Below are positions 50,157-60,577 of a stretch of DNA of 64,000 nucleotides, piece by piece (the stretch's first letter is position 1; every line of letters starts with the position of its first letter). Location of the stretch: positions 3,100,001 through 3,164,000 of the forward strand of contig JAPFFF010000009.1 in NCBI GenBank assembly GCA_039105265.1. The letters run 5' to 3'. Under the pieces are notes generated by a model that worked only from the letters and a program-made list of their open reading frames with translations, was not told the origin of the DNA and made no database searches. Source of the DNA: Tritrichomonas musculus. Lineage: Eukaryota > Parabasalia > Tritrichomonadida > Tritrichomonadidae. The position numbers and the translations under genes are program-made.

Positions 50157-50682
50157 AATGAGAACAGGATTGGCCAACGTTGACGTTAAAATCGTTGAAC
50201 AAAATGTTATATCGTTGAATTGAATGTCAACGTCAATAACATTAAGGCCATTGATTATAACCGTTTCATTTTGGTCATAACGACATGTTAACGTTGAAAT
50301 AATGTTGAATCAATGAATTAAGTTAACGTTGCTTATTGATAAGTTGAATTTTTTTGAGAGACAACTTTTTCTGAAAATCCTTTATCAATTCAATTTATAT
50401 TTGGTATGAATTAATAAAGTATTATTATTCTGAAAAAATTAGTAAATATCATTATCATATCTATATAAATACTAAATATATATGTTACAGAAATGATAAT
50501 TTAATTTAAAATCAACGACGATAGAAATAAAAAAGTGCCATTTTTTTGGACGATTAATTTCAACGAAACACTTATCGTTGATAGTTGACGTTGAAATAAC
50601 GAAGTTAACGTTGACAACGAGCCACCAAAAAAGTGACGCCGTTGATCAATTTTTTCAACATTTGACCATCCCTGAATGAGAA
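50157..50682. mobile_element. Nonautonomous hAT element, 510 bp, with 8-bp target duplication
   Basis: The element is 50165-50674. The left end CAGGATTGGCCAACGTTG and the reversed right end CAGGGATGGTCAAATGTTG form imperfect terminal inverted repeats, and AATGAGAA flanks both sides exactly (50157-50164 and 50675-50682). A CAGGGATGG terminus with 8-bp duplication is characteristic of hAT transposons. Subterminal copies of AACGTTGACGTT, CGTTGA and their reverse occur repeatedly, as expected of transposase-binding sites. No protein is encoded. Confidence 0.9.
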
Positions 50683-51954
50683 AAAAAATTTAGCAGAATT
50701 TATATAAAAAAGTACAAAAAAAATTATTAATTTTTTATATTATTATTATTTATTTAAGAAGGGGCAGCACTCTGCAAATCTCTATAGGATTTTTCTAAAA
50801 TTATAATATTTATTTTATTAATGGACAGATAATTGGTTTTTATTATTTTTAATCTATTCCATATGGCCAATTTTGAAATATTACATATGATCATTTTGAA
50901 AAGGACATGTGAGATGAAATTTGTTTTGAAGAAGAAAAATATGAGCAATTTAACACAAAAAAGATGTATAAAAGAGTCAAAAAAAACCACATACAAATAT
51001 TTGATGGAATTGTTTATTATTGAATAAAAATAAATGGGAATGCAGTTATTTCAAATGCATTTATACAAATCTTTCCAATAAAAATTAACATATTGGAATA
51101 ATTCAGTTTATTTAGATATTTATTAATAATTGCATATATAAATTAAATCTTTTGATTAAAAATAGTAGATATTTGATAGAGAATTCGTAATTTTGTAAAA
51201 GGGCAATAGATAAAAGCCGCCGAGTAAAATAATACCATTATTATTAACGCTTGCTCTATAAATGATAAAAATTCAAGAGATATCTAAGAATCTTATTTTT
51301 AATTAATAATAACTAGACAAAAAAATGCTATTCTTTGAAAGCAAAACATTGTCGGTATTTTTTTAAAAAAGACTTAGTGGCTCTATTTAAAAATAAAGGC
51401 GGAGAACAGTAAAGCTTTGATAGAGATAATAATCATTTCATCTAACATGTCATATTCAAAAAAAAAAAATTCTGATATCAGAAATTTTATAAAAATTGAA
51501 AACATAAATATACAAAAATTGGCCATATGATTTGGAAGAATATTTTGGATATAATATCTTCAATCGATATTACAATATATAAAAAACCTGATATAAAATC
51601 GTATAGAAATCTAAGTCACTATCAAGATGTTAATTTTCTGAAGAAAAAGCAGTTTTTCTCTCAAAAATAAAATAACTAAACATATATATATTCATAAATA
51701 TTAAATATTTTTTTACGAAATTAGTATTATTATTATTAAATATATGTAATAGTATATAAATATAATTATCAACTCTCAAATTCTCGTATTTAATGGAAAA
51801 GCGGATTTGACACCTGAGTGAAACCCCCTCTTTTATTTAATATGAAAATTATAACGAATATTATTATCACTTTTCAATATTAATTAAAAAGATAATGATT
51901 TATTTAATTATTCTTTTTTTTATATTGATATAAAGGAACTCATATCAAATCAAA
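50683..51954. other. Gene-less A/T-rich stretch
   Basis: No real gene recognised; frames near 50754-51027 on both strands are A/T-driven. AAAGCCGCCGAG (51215), AAAGGCGGAG (51396) and AAGCGGATTTGACACC (51799) are isolated G/C patches without a partner. Confidence 0.4.
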
Positions 51955-52245
51955 TTATTCTTTGTTCTCTTTTTTGATATCGAAAACATCATATAACTTG
52001 ATGATATTAGGATGATTGGTTAACCGAAGGACTTTTATTTCTGTAATGATCATTCGATTCAATATGTGATATTGTCTTCCAATTTTTTTCCTGTAAACTT
52101 TTGCTGCAAATATTTCATATGTTGACTTTTGTTTAACTTTGAGGATAAGTGAGAATTGTGTTCGACTTATCTCTTCAATGATTTCATATCCATTAAAAGA
52201 AGAAGGTACTATCATATTATTTTTTATTGAATTTAATTTGAACAT
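51955..52245 (-). pseudogene. Truncated Ser/Thr protein kinase, N lobe only
   Basis: From ATG 52245 the 96 codons give a kinase N lobe: NGYEIIEEISRTQFSLILKV (glycine loop, already degenerate), FAAKVYRKK (VAIK lysine), the alpha-C helix EIKVLRLTNHPNIIKLYDVF, and then DIKKENKE before the stop. The catalytic HRD and DFG parts are missing downstream. It resembles CAMK-type kinases of trichomonads. The glycine loop has no glycines, so even this lobe looks worn. Confidence 0.7.
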
Positions 52246-53213
52246 TTTAAAAAATGAAGTGTCAATAAATTTGAATGGTTTACAAAAATATTGGCAAAAA
52301 TTTTAAAAATTTGAATTGCAAAAAATTGAACTACTTCCAAGTCCTTTTCAAAATTAAAATATAGCCAAATTCAATTTTCAGATAAAAAAATTATTTATTT
52401 CTGTCTAAAACGCATTTTCTCAATCATTTTACTCCATTTATGATTATGAGTAAATACAAATAAACTAAAAAAGTAATCCTTCTTTTTTATTGTTTTTGGT
52501 TAAATATGTCGCAATTCAATCCTTTATTTACTTGTTTGATAGAGATCACTATGCCTAAAACATTTTGCTTTGATAAAATTTTTAAAGATAGATTTCCGAT
52601 TTTCTTCATATAAAAATGTTAAAAAGATATTCAATTTTTTATTATTATGAGTAGCTGTATAAAAGGTTCTGTTAAGCATTATGCCAAAGTCAGTTTTAAA
52701 TTATACAACTTCGGCGTTTGAATTTTCTTGTCTTCTAAGAAAAGAAAAAAGTGATTGAAGCCAAAAAACCGCTCGTAAAAGTATGAAAGCACCAATGCAA
52801 ATTGTGATCAAAATTTTTCAAAGTAGTATGCAAAGATCATCTGGATGCTAAATGTTGACTGCTGCAATAAAGACCACGGTGCAGGTTGCTAGTGCAATGA
52901 ATTGTATTGTACTAGAACTTTTTCAAGAAAGAGCCGATTGTAATGGAACAGTTGATGCTAAAAATTTCGTATTGTTATTTACAAGATCCTTTTTAAAAGA
53001 GAATTTCTTTAAATTGGTTTTTGTGGCACTGTATCAATGTGTTCACGAGCAAAGGATTAGACTGATAATTGGATTACACGGGTAAGAAATGAATACAAGA
53101 AGAATTACGAATTCCAATATTATTATAATGAATGATTTCAATTGTATAATGTTTATTTAATGAGTATGATGAAATTTGATCGATTCTACATCTTTTTTTG
53201 CTTTTACCATAAT
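52246..53213. other. Spacer with an unassigned short reading frame
   Basis: Mostly A/T-rich. 52700-53090 is more balanced in composition and contains a 77-codon frame from ATG 52852 (AIKTTVQVASAMNCIVLEL) that I cannot assign. It may be the remnant of a gene or element. Confidence 0.35.
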
Positions 53214-53579
53214 TCAATTATTATTCATACTTGCCTGTGATGTGTTTAATATGTAGTTTTTAATTGTGTAGGAATGGCAACGTTTCGGATAGCACCAGCA
53301 GAATAAATTTAGTTTGCCATGCGTTTGATAGATAGTACGAATGCGATTCAATTCATCCATGAATTCTTGACGATAATCGTCATCTATGCCATTTTGAATC
53401 AGCCATTCTCGGTTGTTTCCAACAATGTTGTTGAAATATGTTTCATACTGGTCGCATACCAAATCACGTTCTGACTCTGTCCTCATTTTATAAGGATTGC
53501 CTAGAATGCTCCATCTATCAACTCTCACATCGAATGATGTTTTTGGTTTTCGTCTTCTCATATTGTAAATTCGAATCAT
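53214..53579 (-). CDS. DUF4326 domain protein
   Basis: From ATG 53579 the product is 121 residues; a second ATG lies at 53561. RVDRWSILGNPYKMRTESER near the start and KLNLFCWCYPKRCHSYTI near the end are the two signatures of DUF4326 (G-N-P-x, E-R-x-x-V, then L-x-C-W-C-x-P-x-x-C-H). DUF4326 is common in phages, bacteria and large DNA viruses and of unknown function, with a conserved Cys/His cluster suggesting metal binding. TCATTT lies 8 bp upstream of the ATG, a good position for a trichomonad initiator, so it may be a working gene acquired laterally. Confidence 0.8.
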   Translation of the reverse strand: MIRIYNMRRRKPKTSFDVRVDRWSILGNPYKMRTESERDLVCDQYETYFNNIVGNNREWLIQNGIDDDYRQEFMDELNRIRTIYQTHGKLNLFCWCYPKRCHSYTIKNYILNTSQASMNNN

Positions 53580-53586
53580 CAAATAC

Positions 53587-53592
53587 AAATGA
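53587..53592 (-). promoter_or_regulatory. Candidate initiator of the DUF4326 gene
   Basis: TCATTT followed by GTA on the minus strand, 8 bp before the ATG at 53579. Confidence 0.45.
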
Positions 53593-53873
53593 TATGATTT
53601 ATTATAATATTTTTTACGCTCTTTTTGTTTAATCTTTAAAAATTTTTTTATTCAATAACCTGATCAAACTTTATTGAACTGACTTGAGAATAAGTATTTA
53701 AAGATTGAATGTCTTCATAAAGTTTGATTAAGCATTAGAAAATATGATTTACATGAATTCTCTCTGAAAAATTTCCAAAAATTTTATAAAAATTTTTCAA
53801 TAATTTTTGGCAATTGATTAGTGAAAAAAGCATTTTCTTCATTCTATATATTAATTAATAAAAAGAAATTGTT

Positions 53874-53924
53874 AAAAAACTCCTCCCGTGTGATTCGAAC
53901 ACACGATACACAGATCAGGGAGAA
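53874..53924 (-). pseudogene. tRNA 3'-half remnant with Pol III terminator
   Basis: The minus strand has a perfect T arm, GTGTG-TTCGAAT-CACAC (53888-53904), followed by GGGAGGA, a G discriminator and then TTTTTT, a Pol III terminator. The 13 nt before the T arm read as the 3' anticodon stem and variable loop of a normal tRNA. The 5' half is absent, but the preceding TTCTCCC can pair with all of GGGAGGA (one G-T), so the piece could still form a closed acceptor-plus-T-arm minihelix. GTTCGAATC is a good B box. No A box is visible. It is most likely a deletion product of a tRNA gene. Confidence 0.65.
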
Positions 53925-54007
53925 TTATATTTATAATTTTACATTACAATACATCTGATGTGAGACAAATTCTGATTTGAATAAGCATCCAATAATCAAA
54001 ATTATGA

Positions 54008-54337
54008 GTGTATTTCCCTCTAGTCTATAAAAAACAAGAAGATCCGCTTTTCAAAGCAATTTTCACTTTATTTAAATTCGAGATATATGCTGAAGAGGGA
54101 ATGCATTGCGTTCATGATTATTATAATGAGTTTCTCATCCGAAATAGCTTTTTCAATATGACTATTATTGTATTATATAATCGAAATTCAGATTTAAGTA
54201 AAGATATGATATTGCACTTCAATTCCAAACAATCCAATAAAAGCATATTTTCTTTCATTTCAATTGAATATGATCCACATATCAAAAAGATCAACAAAGA
54301 AGAAGGGAGGAGAAAAAAAAAAATTACAATTTTATAG
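54008..54337 (+). CDS. Unassigned short reading frame
   Basis: About 109 codons, without an ATG at the start, in balanced composition (EEGMHCVHDYYNEFLIRNSF). The tail is low-complexity Lys/Arg. I do not recognise it; it may be the relic of a gene and overlaps nothing. It ends 36 bp before the convergent serine dehydratase. Confidence 0.2.
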   Translation: MYFPLVYKKQEDPLFKAIFTLFKFEIYAEEGMHCVHDYYNEFLIRNSFFNMTIIVLYNRNSDLSKDMILHFNSKQSNKSIFSFISIEYDPHIKKINKEEGRRKKKITIL

Positions 54338-54372
54338 AATAAAAACTATACATAATAATGTATGAAACTTAC

Positions 54373-55746
54373 TTACATGTCTTCGCCAATCGGTCCGTGT
54401 CCAGTCTCTCTATATTTTTCATTCAAGTCTATCCCTGTCTCGTACATGGTTTTGATTACTGCATCCAGCGAAATCTGGCTTGGATAAGTCCTCATGTTTG
54501 CCATCCTCGAGGCCAGCAGCGCCTTCAAAGCGCCGATTGCGTTTCTCTCGATGCAAGGAACCTGCACGTAGAGCTTTGCCGGGTCGCAGGTCATTCCGAG
54601 CGAGTGCTCCATTGCGTGCTCTGCGGCCGACAAAACTTTTAATGGATTTCTGGTCATCAATTCGGTCAATCCGGCTGCTGCCATTGAAGAAGCCACTCCG
54701 ATTTCGCCCTGGCATCCGACGACCTCTCCTGATATTGATGCATTTTTCTTGTAAAGAAGGCCAATTGCAGAACAGGTCAAAAAGTAACGAGCTCTTTCTT
54801 CAGGTGTTGTTTTTCGAATGAAATGGTTGTAGTATTCAATGATTGCTGGGACAGGTCCGCATGCTTCACTTGTTGGCATTGCAACTATTCGTCCTCCTGC
54901 TGCGTTTTCTTCGCTTAATGCGAGGGCGTAAATTGTGATCCAATCGAGGATTGACATTGGGTCTGAATTGATAACTTTTGAGGATTTGTGAAGACGATAT
55001 AAGGAAGGTGCTCGACGTGATAGTTTGAGTTCCCCTGGAAGGAGACCTTCTGTAGTTAGTCCACGAATAAGAGATTGTTTCATCGTTTTCCAGACTGTTT
55101 GGTCGATATAATTAATTATATCTTCAATGCTCTTTTTTTGAAGTGCTGATTCGTTTTTCATTACAATGGTTGATATGTCTGTGTGATTTTTATTGCATTG
55201 GGCGAGAAGTTCGGCCGCATTGCCGTAATAATGAGGTACTTTGCCTTTAAGAATTGAGGGAAAGTTATAGGAGGAGCCATCTGAAACAACACCTCCATGG
55301 AGAGAGTAATATTCGTGGAAGTGGAGTTTTTCCGGTTGATTGTTTTTGAAGGCTTCAAAGACAATTCCATTGTTTCCAGAGACTTTGTCGTTAATGTATA
55401 TAATATCGGTTTGGGGACAAAGCTTTACTTCTTGTTGGCCGCCTAATTTCAAATGACCAGTCTTTTTTATTGAATCTATTATTATTGGTATCGAATCGAG
55501 ATCTACTGTCTCGGGTTGTGCACCTGATAGTCCGAGTAAAACTGCTGTATCTGTCATTCGAGCTCTACCAATTGTCGATAAAGTTCCATGAAGTTTAACT
55601 TGAACACGATTGACTTTATGTAAAATATTTTTTTGTTTAAGCTCTTCAATAAAATGGAGAGCTGATTTCATTGCCGAAGTTGTATATGTATTAGAAGGTC
55701 CAAGACCAATTTGCATCATGCTCAGAGTACTTTCCATTAAAGCCAT
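54373..55746 (-). CDS. L-serine dehydratase-like paralogue with altered catalytic motifs
   Basis: 457 residues, same fold and length as the single-chain Fe-S L-serine dehydratase (SdaA), which turns L-serine into pyruvate and ammonia. The three cluster cysteines are kept in GCQGEIG (about 342), TCDP (about 382) and PCIERN (about 393). However, the conserved GPSSSHT near residue 17 reads GPSNTYT, PTSGSCG reads PTSEACG, and the C-terminal end RETGHGPIGEDM lacks the tail cysteine that enters the active site in bacterial enzymes. It may have a changed or lost activity. It is head-to-head with the intact paralogue at 56142-57533, and its 3' third (54420-54720) is much richer in G/C than the rest. 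Confidence 0.88.
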   Translation of the reverse strand: MALMESTLSMMQIGLGPSNTYTTSAMKSALHFIEELKQKNILHKVNRVQVKLHGTLSTIGRARMTDTAVLLGLSGAQPETVDLDSIPIIIDSIKKTGHLKLGGQQEVKLCPQTDIIYINDKVSGNNGIVFEAFKNNQPEKLHFHEYYSLHGGVVSDGSSYNFPSILKGKVPHYYGNAAELLAQCNKNHTDISTIVMKNESALQKKSIEDIINYIDQTVWKTMKQSLIRGLTTEGLLPGELKLSRRAPSLYRLHKSSKVINSDPMSILDWITIYALALSEENAAGGRIVAMPTSEACGPVPAIIEYYNHFIRKTTPEERARYFLTCSAIGLLYKKNASISGEVVGCQGEIGVASSMAAAGLTELMTRNPLKVLSAAEHAMEHSLGMTCDPAKLYVQVPCIERNAIGALKALLASRMANMRTYPSQISLDAVIKTMYETGIDLNEKYRETGHGPIGEDM

Positions 55747-56141
55747 TTTAAATTATATTATATTTTTTAAAACTTTTTCAAATATTATATTTTTACACCA
55801 TTTTCAATTTAATTATACCATTTTCAATTTCTATTGAGCAAATAGAAATATTTCAATAATAGTGTAAAATTTTTTTGAATGAATAACCAAATGAGATTAT
55901 TTCTTTTTTTCCAAAAAATACTTATATCTTTATTAAAAAAATATATTTATGTTTTATAAAATATCCATGATATGTTAATATATTTTTAAAATAATATAAT
56001 TTTATTATTAATGAACTAAAATATATTTAATTACAAAATAAACATATTTTAATACAAATATAATTGAGATATAAAACAAACTTTTTGAATCAATAAATAA
56101 TCAACATAATAAAAAGACGATAATAAGAAAGATATAGAAAA
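55747..56141. promoter_or_regulatory. Divergent promoter region of the serine dehydratase pair
   Basis: 395 bp between the two start codons, nearly pure A/T. ACCATTTTCAATTT occurs twice near 55798 and 55818. No canonical TCATT initiator is obvious close to either start. Confidence 0.35.
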
Positions 56142-57533
56142 ATGACTCTCATGCCAAGCACATTTGATATATTTAAGGTCGGAATTGGACCTTCGAGTTC
56201 TCATACAATGGGACCGATGAAAGCTGCCTTACAATTTGTCGATGAGCTTAAATCGAAAAAATTATTTAATAAAGTTAACAGTGTTGAAGTTGAACTACAT
56301 GGCTCCTTATCATTAACAGGCAAAGGCCACATGACAGACCGTGCAGTATTACTTGGATTATCTGGACAGCAGCCCGAAACCGTTAATCTTGATCAAATAC
56401 CCCAAATGATGCAAAACATCGAGCATACAGGCCATCTAAAACTCGGAGGCACGCGTGAAGTTTGCATGTCTCCGCGTAAAGACATTCATTTTATTGATCA
56501 GCGTCTTAAAATGCATGAAAACGGCCTCATTTTCCATGCCTATCAAAAAAACCGCCAAGAAATCTATTCAAACACCTTCTATTCGGTTGGTGGCGGTTTT
56601 ATCAAAGATGAAGCTCACTTTAACGATTCAATTGGGATGACCAGTGGTGAAGCCCCATATCCATTTTCAACCGCCAAAGAGCTCATTCGGCATTGCAGTG
56701 AAAACAGCCTTTCAATTTCGACGGTTGTATTGAAAAACGAATGCTCGATCCACAAGAAGAGCAAAGACGAGATCATCAGCCTTCTCGACAAGAAGATCTG
56801 GGGAACAATGAAAGAATGCATGAACAGGGGCTTCGTAACAGAAGGGACGCTTCCGGGCAAGTTAAAACTGGCACGGAAAGTTCCGGATCTTTACAGGAAG
56901 ATGAAGAAGTCCGAGTCATTGAAGAATGATCCGCTTTCGTTTATTGATTGGATGTCTCTCTTTGCGCTTGCCGTCAGCGAGGAAAATGCGGCCGGCGGAA
57001 GAATGGTGACCGCGCCAACAAGTGGCAGTTGCGGCGTCGTTCCTGCAGTTCTTGAGTATTTTAATAAATTCGTCTGCGAAACGTCTTCGGAGGAAAGAGC
57101 GCGTTACTTGCTCGCGTGTGGCGCTGTCGGCCTTCTGTACAAGATGAACGCGTCTATTTCGGGCGCTGAAGTCGGTTGCCAAGGCGAAATTGGTGTCGCC
57201 GCTTCAATGGCTGCCGCGGGAATAACTGAATTGAGATGCACAAGCCCCGAAAGAGTCCTCAGCGCGGCCGAAATCGCAATGGAGCACTGCGTGGGAATGA
57301 CTTGTGACCCAATCTACGGACTGGTGCAGGTTCCTTGCATCGAGAGAAATTCTGTCGGCGCGGCAAAGGCTGTCACTGCATCGAGAATGGCAATGATGGC
57401 CCTCGTCCAGCCAAGAGTACCGCTGGATGAGATAATTAAGGAGATGTACGTAACTGGAAAAGACCTCCAGACAAAGTACAGAGAAACTTCGCAAGGAGGA
57501 CTTGCAATATATGCTTTTTCAAATCGTTGTTAA
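56142..57533 (+). CDS. sdaA: L-serine dehydratase, iron-sulfur, single chain
   Basis: 463 residues, close to E. coli SdaA in length and sequence order. [19 protein letters not shown] near residue 10, [15 protein letters not shown] near 50, [57 protein letters not shown] and [18 protein letters not shown] are all diagnostic; the three Cys of the [4Fe-4S] cluster and a C-terminal Cys as in bacterial enzymes are present. It degrades L-serine to pyruvate, useful in anaerobic energy metabolism. This oxygen-sensitive type is bacterial, which suggests lateral transfer. Codon use shifts sharply: 56840-57470 is G/C-rich while the first half is A/T-rich. The stop overlaps TAAA. Confidence 0.96.
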   Translation: MTLMPSTFDIFKVGIGPSSSHTMGPMKAALQFVDELKSKKLFNKVNSVEVELHGSLSLTGKGHMTDRAVLLGLSGQQPETVNLDQIPQMMQNIEHTGHLKLGGTREVCMSPRKDIHFIDQRLKMHENGLIFHAYQKNRQEIYSNTFYSVGGGFIKDEAHFNDSIGMTSGEAPYPFSTAKELIRHCSENSLSISTVVLKNECSIHKKSKDEIISLLDKKIWGTMKECMNRGFVTEGTLPGKLKLARKVPDLYRKMKKSESLKNDPLSFIDWMSLFALAVSEENAAGGRMVTAPTSGSCGVVPAVLEYFNKFVCETSSEERARYLLACGAVGLLYKMNASISGAEVGCQGEIGVAASMAAAGITELRCTSPERVLSAAEIAMEHCVGMTCDPIYGLVQVPCIERNSVGAAKAVTASRMAMMALVQPRVPLDEIIKEMYVTGKDLQTKYRETSQGGLAIYAFSNRC

Positions 57534-57574
57534 AAACTTAAATAAACATTAAAAAAAAAAATCATTCTTCTCTT

Positions 57575-59095
57575 TTATATTTTTATTGGATATTTTAAAC
57601 ATTTATCAAATGAATGTATAATTATTGTATTCTTTTGAATTCTGTTGAGAATATTTTCTTTATATGAAATAAAAATGTAATTGTTTAATGTTCCTTTGCC
57701 TTTTGTTTCAATGAAAATGCATTTCCTTTTCTTGTTAATTTCAAATCCAATGAATTTGATGATCGACCGATATTCAATTATCGAGTAAATTTTCACTTTT
57801 TGAAGAAAAGCTTTTTTTTTATTTTATTTTATTTTTGAATGGACGTGAACAATTGATCATTTGCTTGTAGCCATCTCTAACTAATGACTTTTTGTCAATT
57901 ATGAAATTCGATGATTTTATTGCAAAATTTAGAATGTCAACAATTGCCATTTTAAATTTAAATGTTTTTGATTTTTCATTGAAATCAAGTTTCATTTTAT
58001 TTTGTGTTTCCTCATCAAAATCTTTCTCCATTTCTTTGATTTTATGTTCTTCTTTGTGTCTTTTGTTAACTACTTCAATTTATGCAGATAATATTTTAAA
58101 TAGATGAATTAAGAGTCTTGCTTAATTAAATCTTCTAGTTTGCCATTGATTCCAACTCTAACTTTAATTTCGCGTTCATTTTCTCTTTCTCTTATTGTAT
58201 ATTATCGTTATAAATAGTAGGAAGCAAACTTGCGGAAAAAAGCTCATTAAAAATACTAAAGAACTCATCCTTTAAAAATATAGTATATCCATTTTGAATG
58301 CTGCTTTCTTACTCATCTATCCTGTAAGGTTCATTCTTAATAATTTGTGACAAGTAAGCTAACTTTTCGGTTGAGCTTATTTGAAGTTCATTTGAAATTA
58401 TTTGACTATTTTCCCTACTGATTTCAAGTTTCAAGTTAGACAAAATAAGACTTACTTGCTTGTTGTAACCAACGTCTAATAATGGATAAGTTAACTTTAT
58501 CTCTTTCTGTAAACTTGTGATAACTGAAAATTGATACAAATCAATTGTTTGGCAGCTGAATTAATCAGCATGTTAAATCTATCTTTTATTATTTTGGTTA
58601 AGTTACTTATCAATTCTTCTTCATCTAGTATTCTGAGTTTAATGTAAGTGGTAGAAAATTGAAATATTGGCAAGAACTTTAAATAACTTTGAATATTATT
58701 CAAATTATAATATTTTTGTTCTTGGAGAGTAAGTTCACTCAATGAATTAAGAAAAGGCTCATATGTATATGAATCTTTAATGTTAATAAAGCAGCATTTC
58801 GCATATGTGTAGAATCTATTTTTCATTCTTTCTTGATATTTTTTCAATTTTTTTCATCAATTTCAGCAAATTCATCATTAAACAAGTAGATAAAATTTGG
58901 AGAATTAGGATCAAATTCATTTGTATAATGAAAAAGAAGATCATCTTTTTCATCACGAACATAAAGATCGTTATTTTCTATTTTCTTTTCCTCTTCTTCT
59001 TCTTCCTCTTCTGTAAATTCTTTTTCTTCTTCTTTGAAATTGATAGCAGTAGAAGAGAATTTAGCATTAGAAATTGATGAATCTTCATGTTTATT
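57575..59095 (-). pseudogene. Decayed gene or genes, possibly a TKL-type kinase
   Basis: Five open pieces follow one another on the minus strand without a common frame: an acidic piece with EEEEEEEEKKIENNDLYVRD (59080-58860), two helical pieces (58847-58497 and 58539-58309), a Lys-rich piece (58031-57819), and a last one (57796-57575) with YRSIIKFIGFEINKKRKCIF. That last motif recalls the H-P-x-I-x-x-F-x-G-F segment of TKL kinases. The order suggests one host gene worn by several frame breaks, but the unity of these pieces is inferred. Confidence 0.4.
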
Positions 59096-59387
59096 TGTTT
59101 ATTGTTTTGTTTTTAAAAGTTTTGTCGATTGTGGTATATCTTCGTTAAGTGTTCTAGTATCGAACTTACTAGCATTCGGATAACGACGAAACAGAGTGTT
59201 AAGTGTCTTGTAATCTTGTTAAGCTGTTAACTCGGTGATAGCTCGTTTAAGTAATGCTAAGTCGTCAGTAGCGTTCAACTCTTCGAGAGTTGGTTGTGTC
59301 GTATTCTTGGTCTTACTCATTTCTATGTAATTAAACTTACACATTTATCACACAAATAACGCATAAATGTTAATTTCGATCCTATAA

Positions 59388-59480
59388 TTAGCTAGCTGTG
59401 TTGGTATAGTCGTTGGATCATGAAGTGCATCTCTGGATTTCGGTTTCGGGTGCAAGTTCGATTCGCTGCTATGCCGGTTT
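59388..59480 (+). other. tRNA-like sequence, heavily decayed
   Basis: A D-arm-like stretch GTTGGTATAGTCG, B-box-like AAGTTCGATTC and a downstream GGTTTTT resemble a tRNA gene, but the T stem does not pair and only four base pairs of an acceptor stem can be formed. It may be a tRNA-derived pseudogene or a chance likeness. Confidence 0.25.
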
Positions 59481-59793
59481 TTCGAATTATTTCGACTCAT
59501 ATTTTTGATAGAACCCATAGCGAATTAACACCTATGTGGTAAACTATTACTTATTGATTATGGATAGTACGAGTACATTTGTCGACAGATGTATCCTTGT
59601 AATTAACGTGTTAAATCACGTTCCCCGACTGAGTAGATGCATATTGTTTCTTTTTATAAGGGATTGGATGTACAATCCCAGGTTAGTATGTTTATCTCTT
59701 ATATTGAATGCATGACGCATCTACAAAGACGATTAGTTTTTGTTCGACGACGATCATCTTTTTGGTCTCTCGGAATTACGAGGTACCTATTTT

Positions 59794-59915
59794 TATGAGT
59801 CAGATCGTTCACATTATATGTTATATCTGGATCGTTGGATGTCATAGCTGGATCGTTTACGTTGGATGTTATAGATGGGATCGTTTACGATAGATGTTAT
59901 AGATGAATGCGTTTA
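59794..59915. repeat. Degenerate tandem repeat, about 21-28 bp unit
   Basis: Four or five units of GGATCGTTTACGTTGGATG followed by TTATAGAT, with variation. A further copy of GGGGATCGTTTAC occurs at 60482. Confidence 0.7.
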
Positions 59916-59996
59916 TGTAATTCGTTTGTGATATACGTTTATGATAAGTTTGTTGGTGATGTTGTTCGTAAATGATCGAATCTTAACAGTACAAAC

Positions 59997-60248
59997 CTAA
60001 AACATTAGACCTCCTGCGCAGATGACTGACATATGACGAAAATTAATTATTTTTTCACCGAGATTGGATGTTCTCCATTCAGGTGGATATTTAAAGTAAA
60101 TTCTGTTAAAGTGTTCATTACTATCAGTGTTGTATTTAGTGGTTCCATAGTCAGTTTTAACTCTTAACGAATCAATTATAGAGTTATAAACCGTTTCGAT
60201 TGGTAATGGAATGTGTTCATCTTCTGTGTTATCCCTTCTATAACTCAT
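59997..60248 (-). CDS. Unassigned short protein, 83 residues
   Basis: From ATG 60248 the frame reads MSYRRDNTEDEHIPLP, TTKYNTDSNEHFNRIYF and PPEWRTSNLGEKIINFRHM. Composition is protein-like and unlike random A/T DNA. No family recognised. It is probably the end piece of a longer, lost gene in the decayed segment 59100-60590. Confidence 0.3.
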   Translation of the reverse strand: MSYRRDNTEDEHIPLPIETVYNSIIDSLRVKTDYGTTKYNTDSNEHFNRIYFKYPPEWRTSNLGEKIINFRHMSVICAGGLMF

Positions 60249-60537
60249 TTAAGTGAAACCAAAAACAACATTCATTTACTCTTCATCGTCAGCGAATTCA
60301 TCCAAATCGACAGCTCCATATGTGTTCCATCACAAGTATACCATATTCATTTAATATCACTCGGATACCTATCTGGAGTAATAAAATGATAATCTCTGGT
60401 TTAAACGCAAAATCATCATAGTACTTGAAGTACTCACTCATTTGGAATGCCGATAAAAAAGTTAAATTAATATCAGTTAGGGGGATCGTTTACAAAGGCT
60501 ATTATAATAGATTTGGTAGGAGTGTCATCTTTTACAG

Positions 60538-60577
60538 CTAAGGATGGGTGGAGCACGTAGTGCGAAACCCTCCTTAG
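60538..60577. repeat. Compact hairpin, 40 bp
   Basis: CTAAGGATGGGT pairs with ACCCTCCTTAG (one mismatch) around an inner GCAC-GTA-GTGC hairpin. It lies between two minus-strand protein-like pieces. Confidence 0.7.

Noticed and set aside
52852-53085. 77-codon frame as a gene
   Set aside because: No recognisable motif, no initiator and no conservation evidence; kept only as part of the spacer description.
54419-54821. Frames opposite or shifted within the G/C-rich part of the serine dehydratase
   Set aside because: They are shadows caused by high G/C third positions; the serine dehydratase frame has all family motifs.
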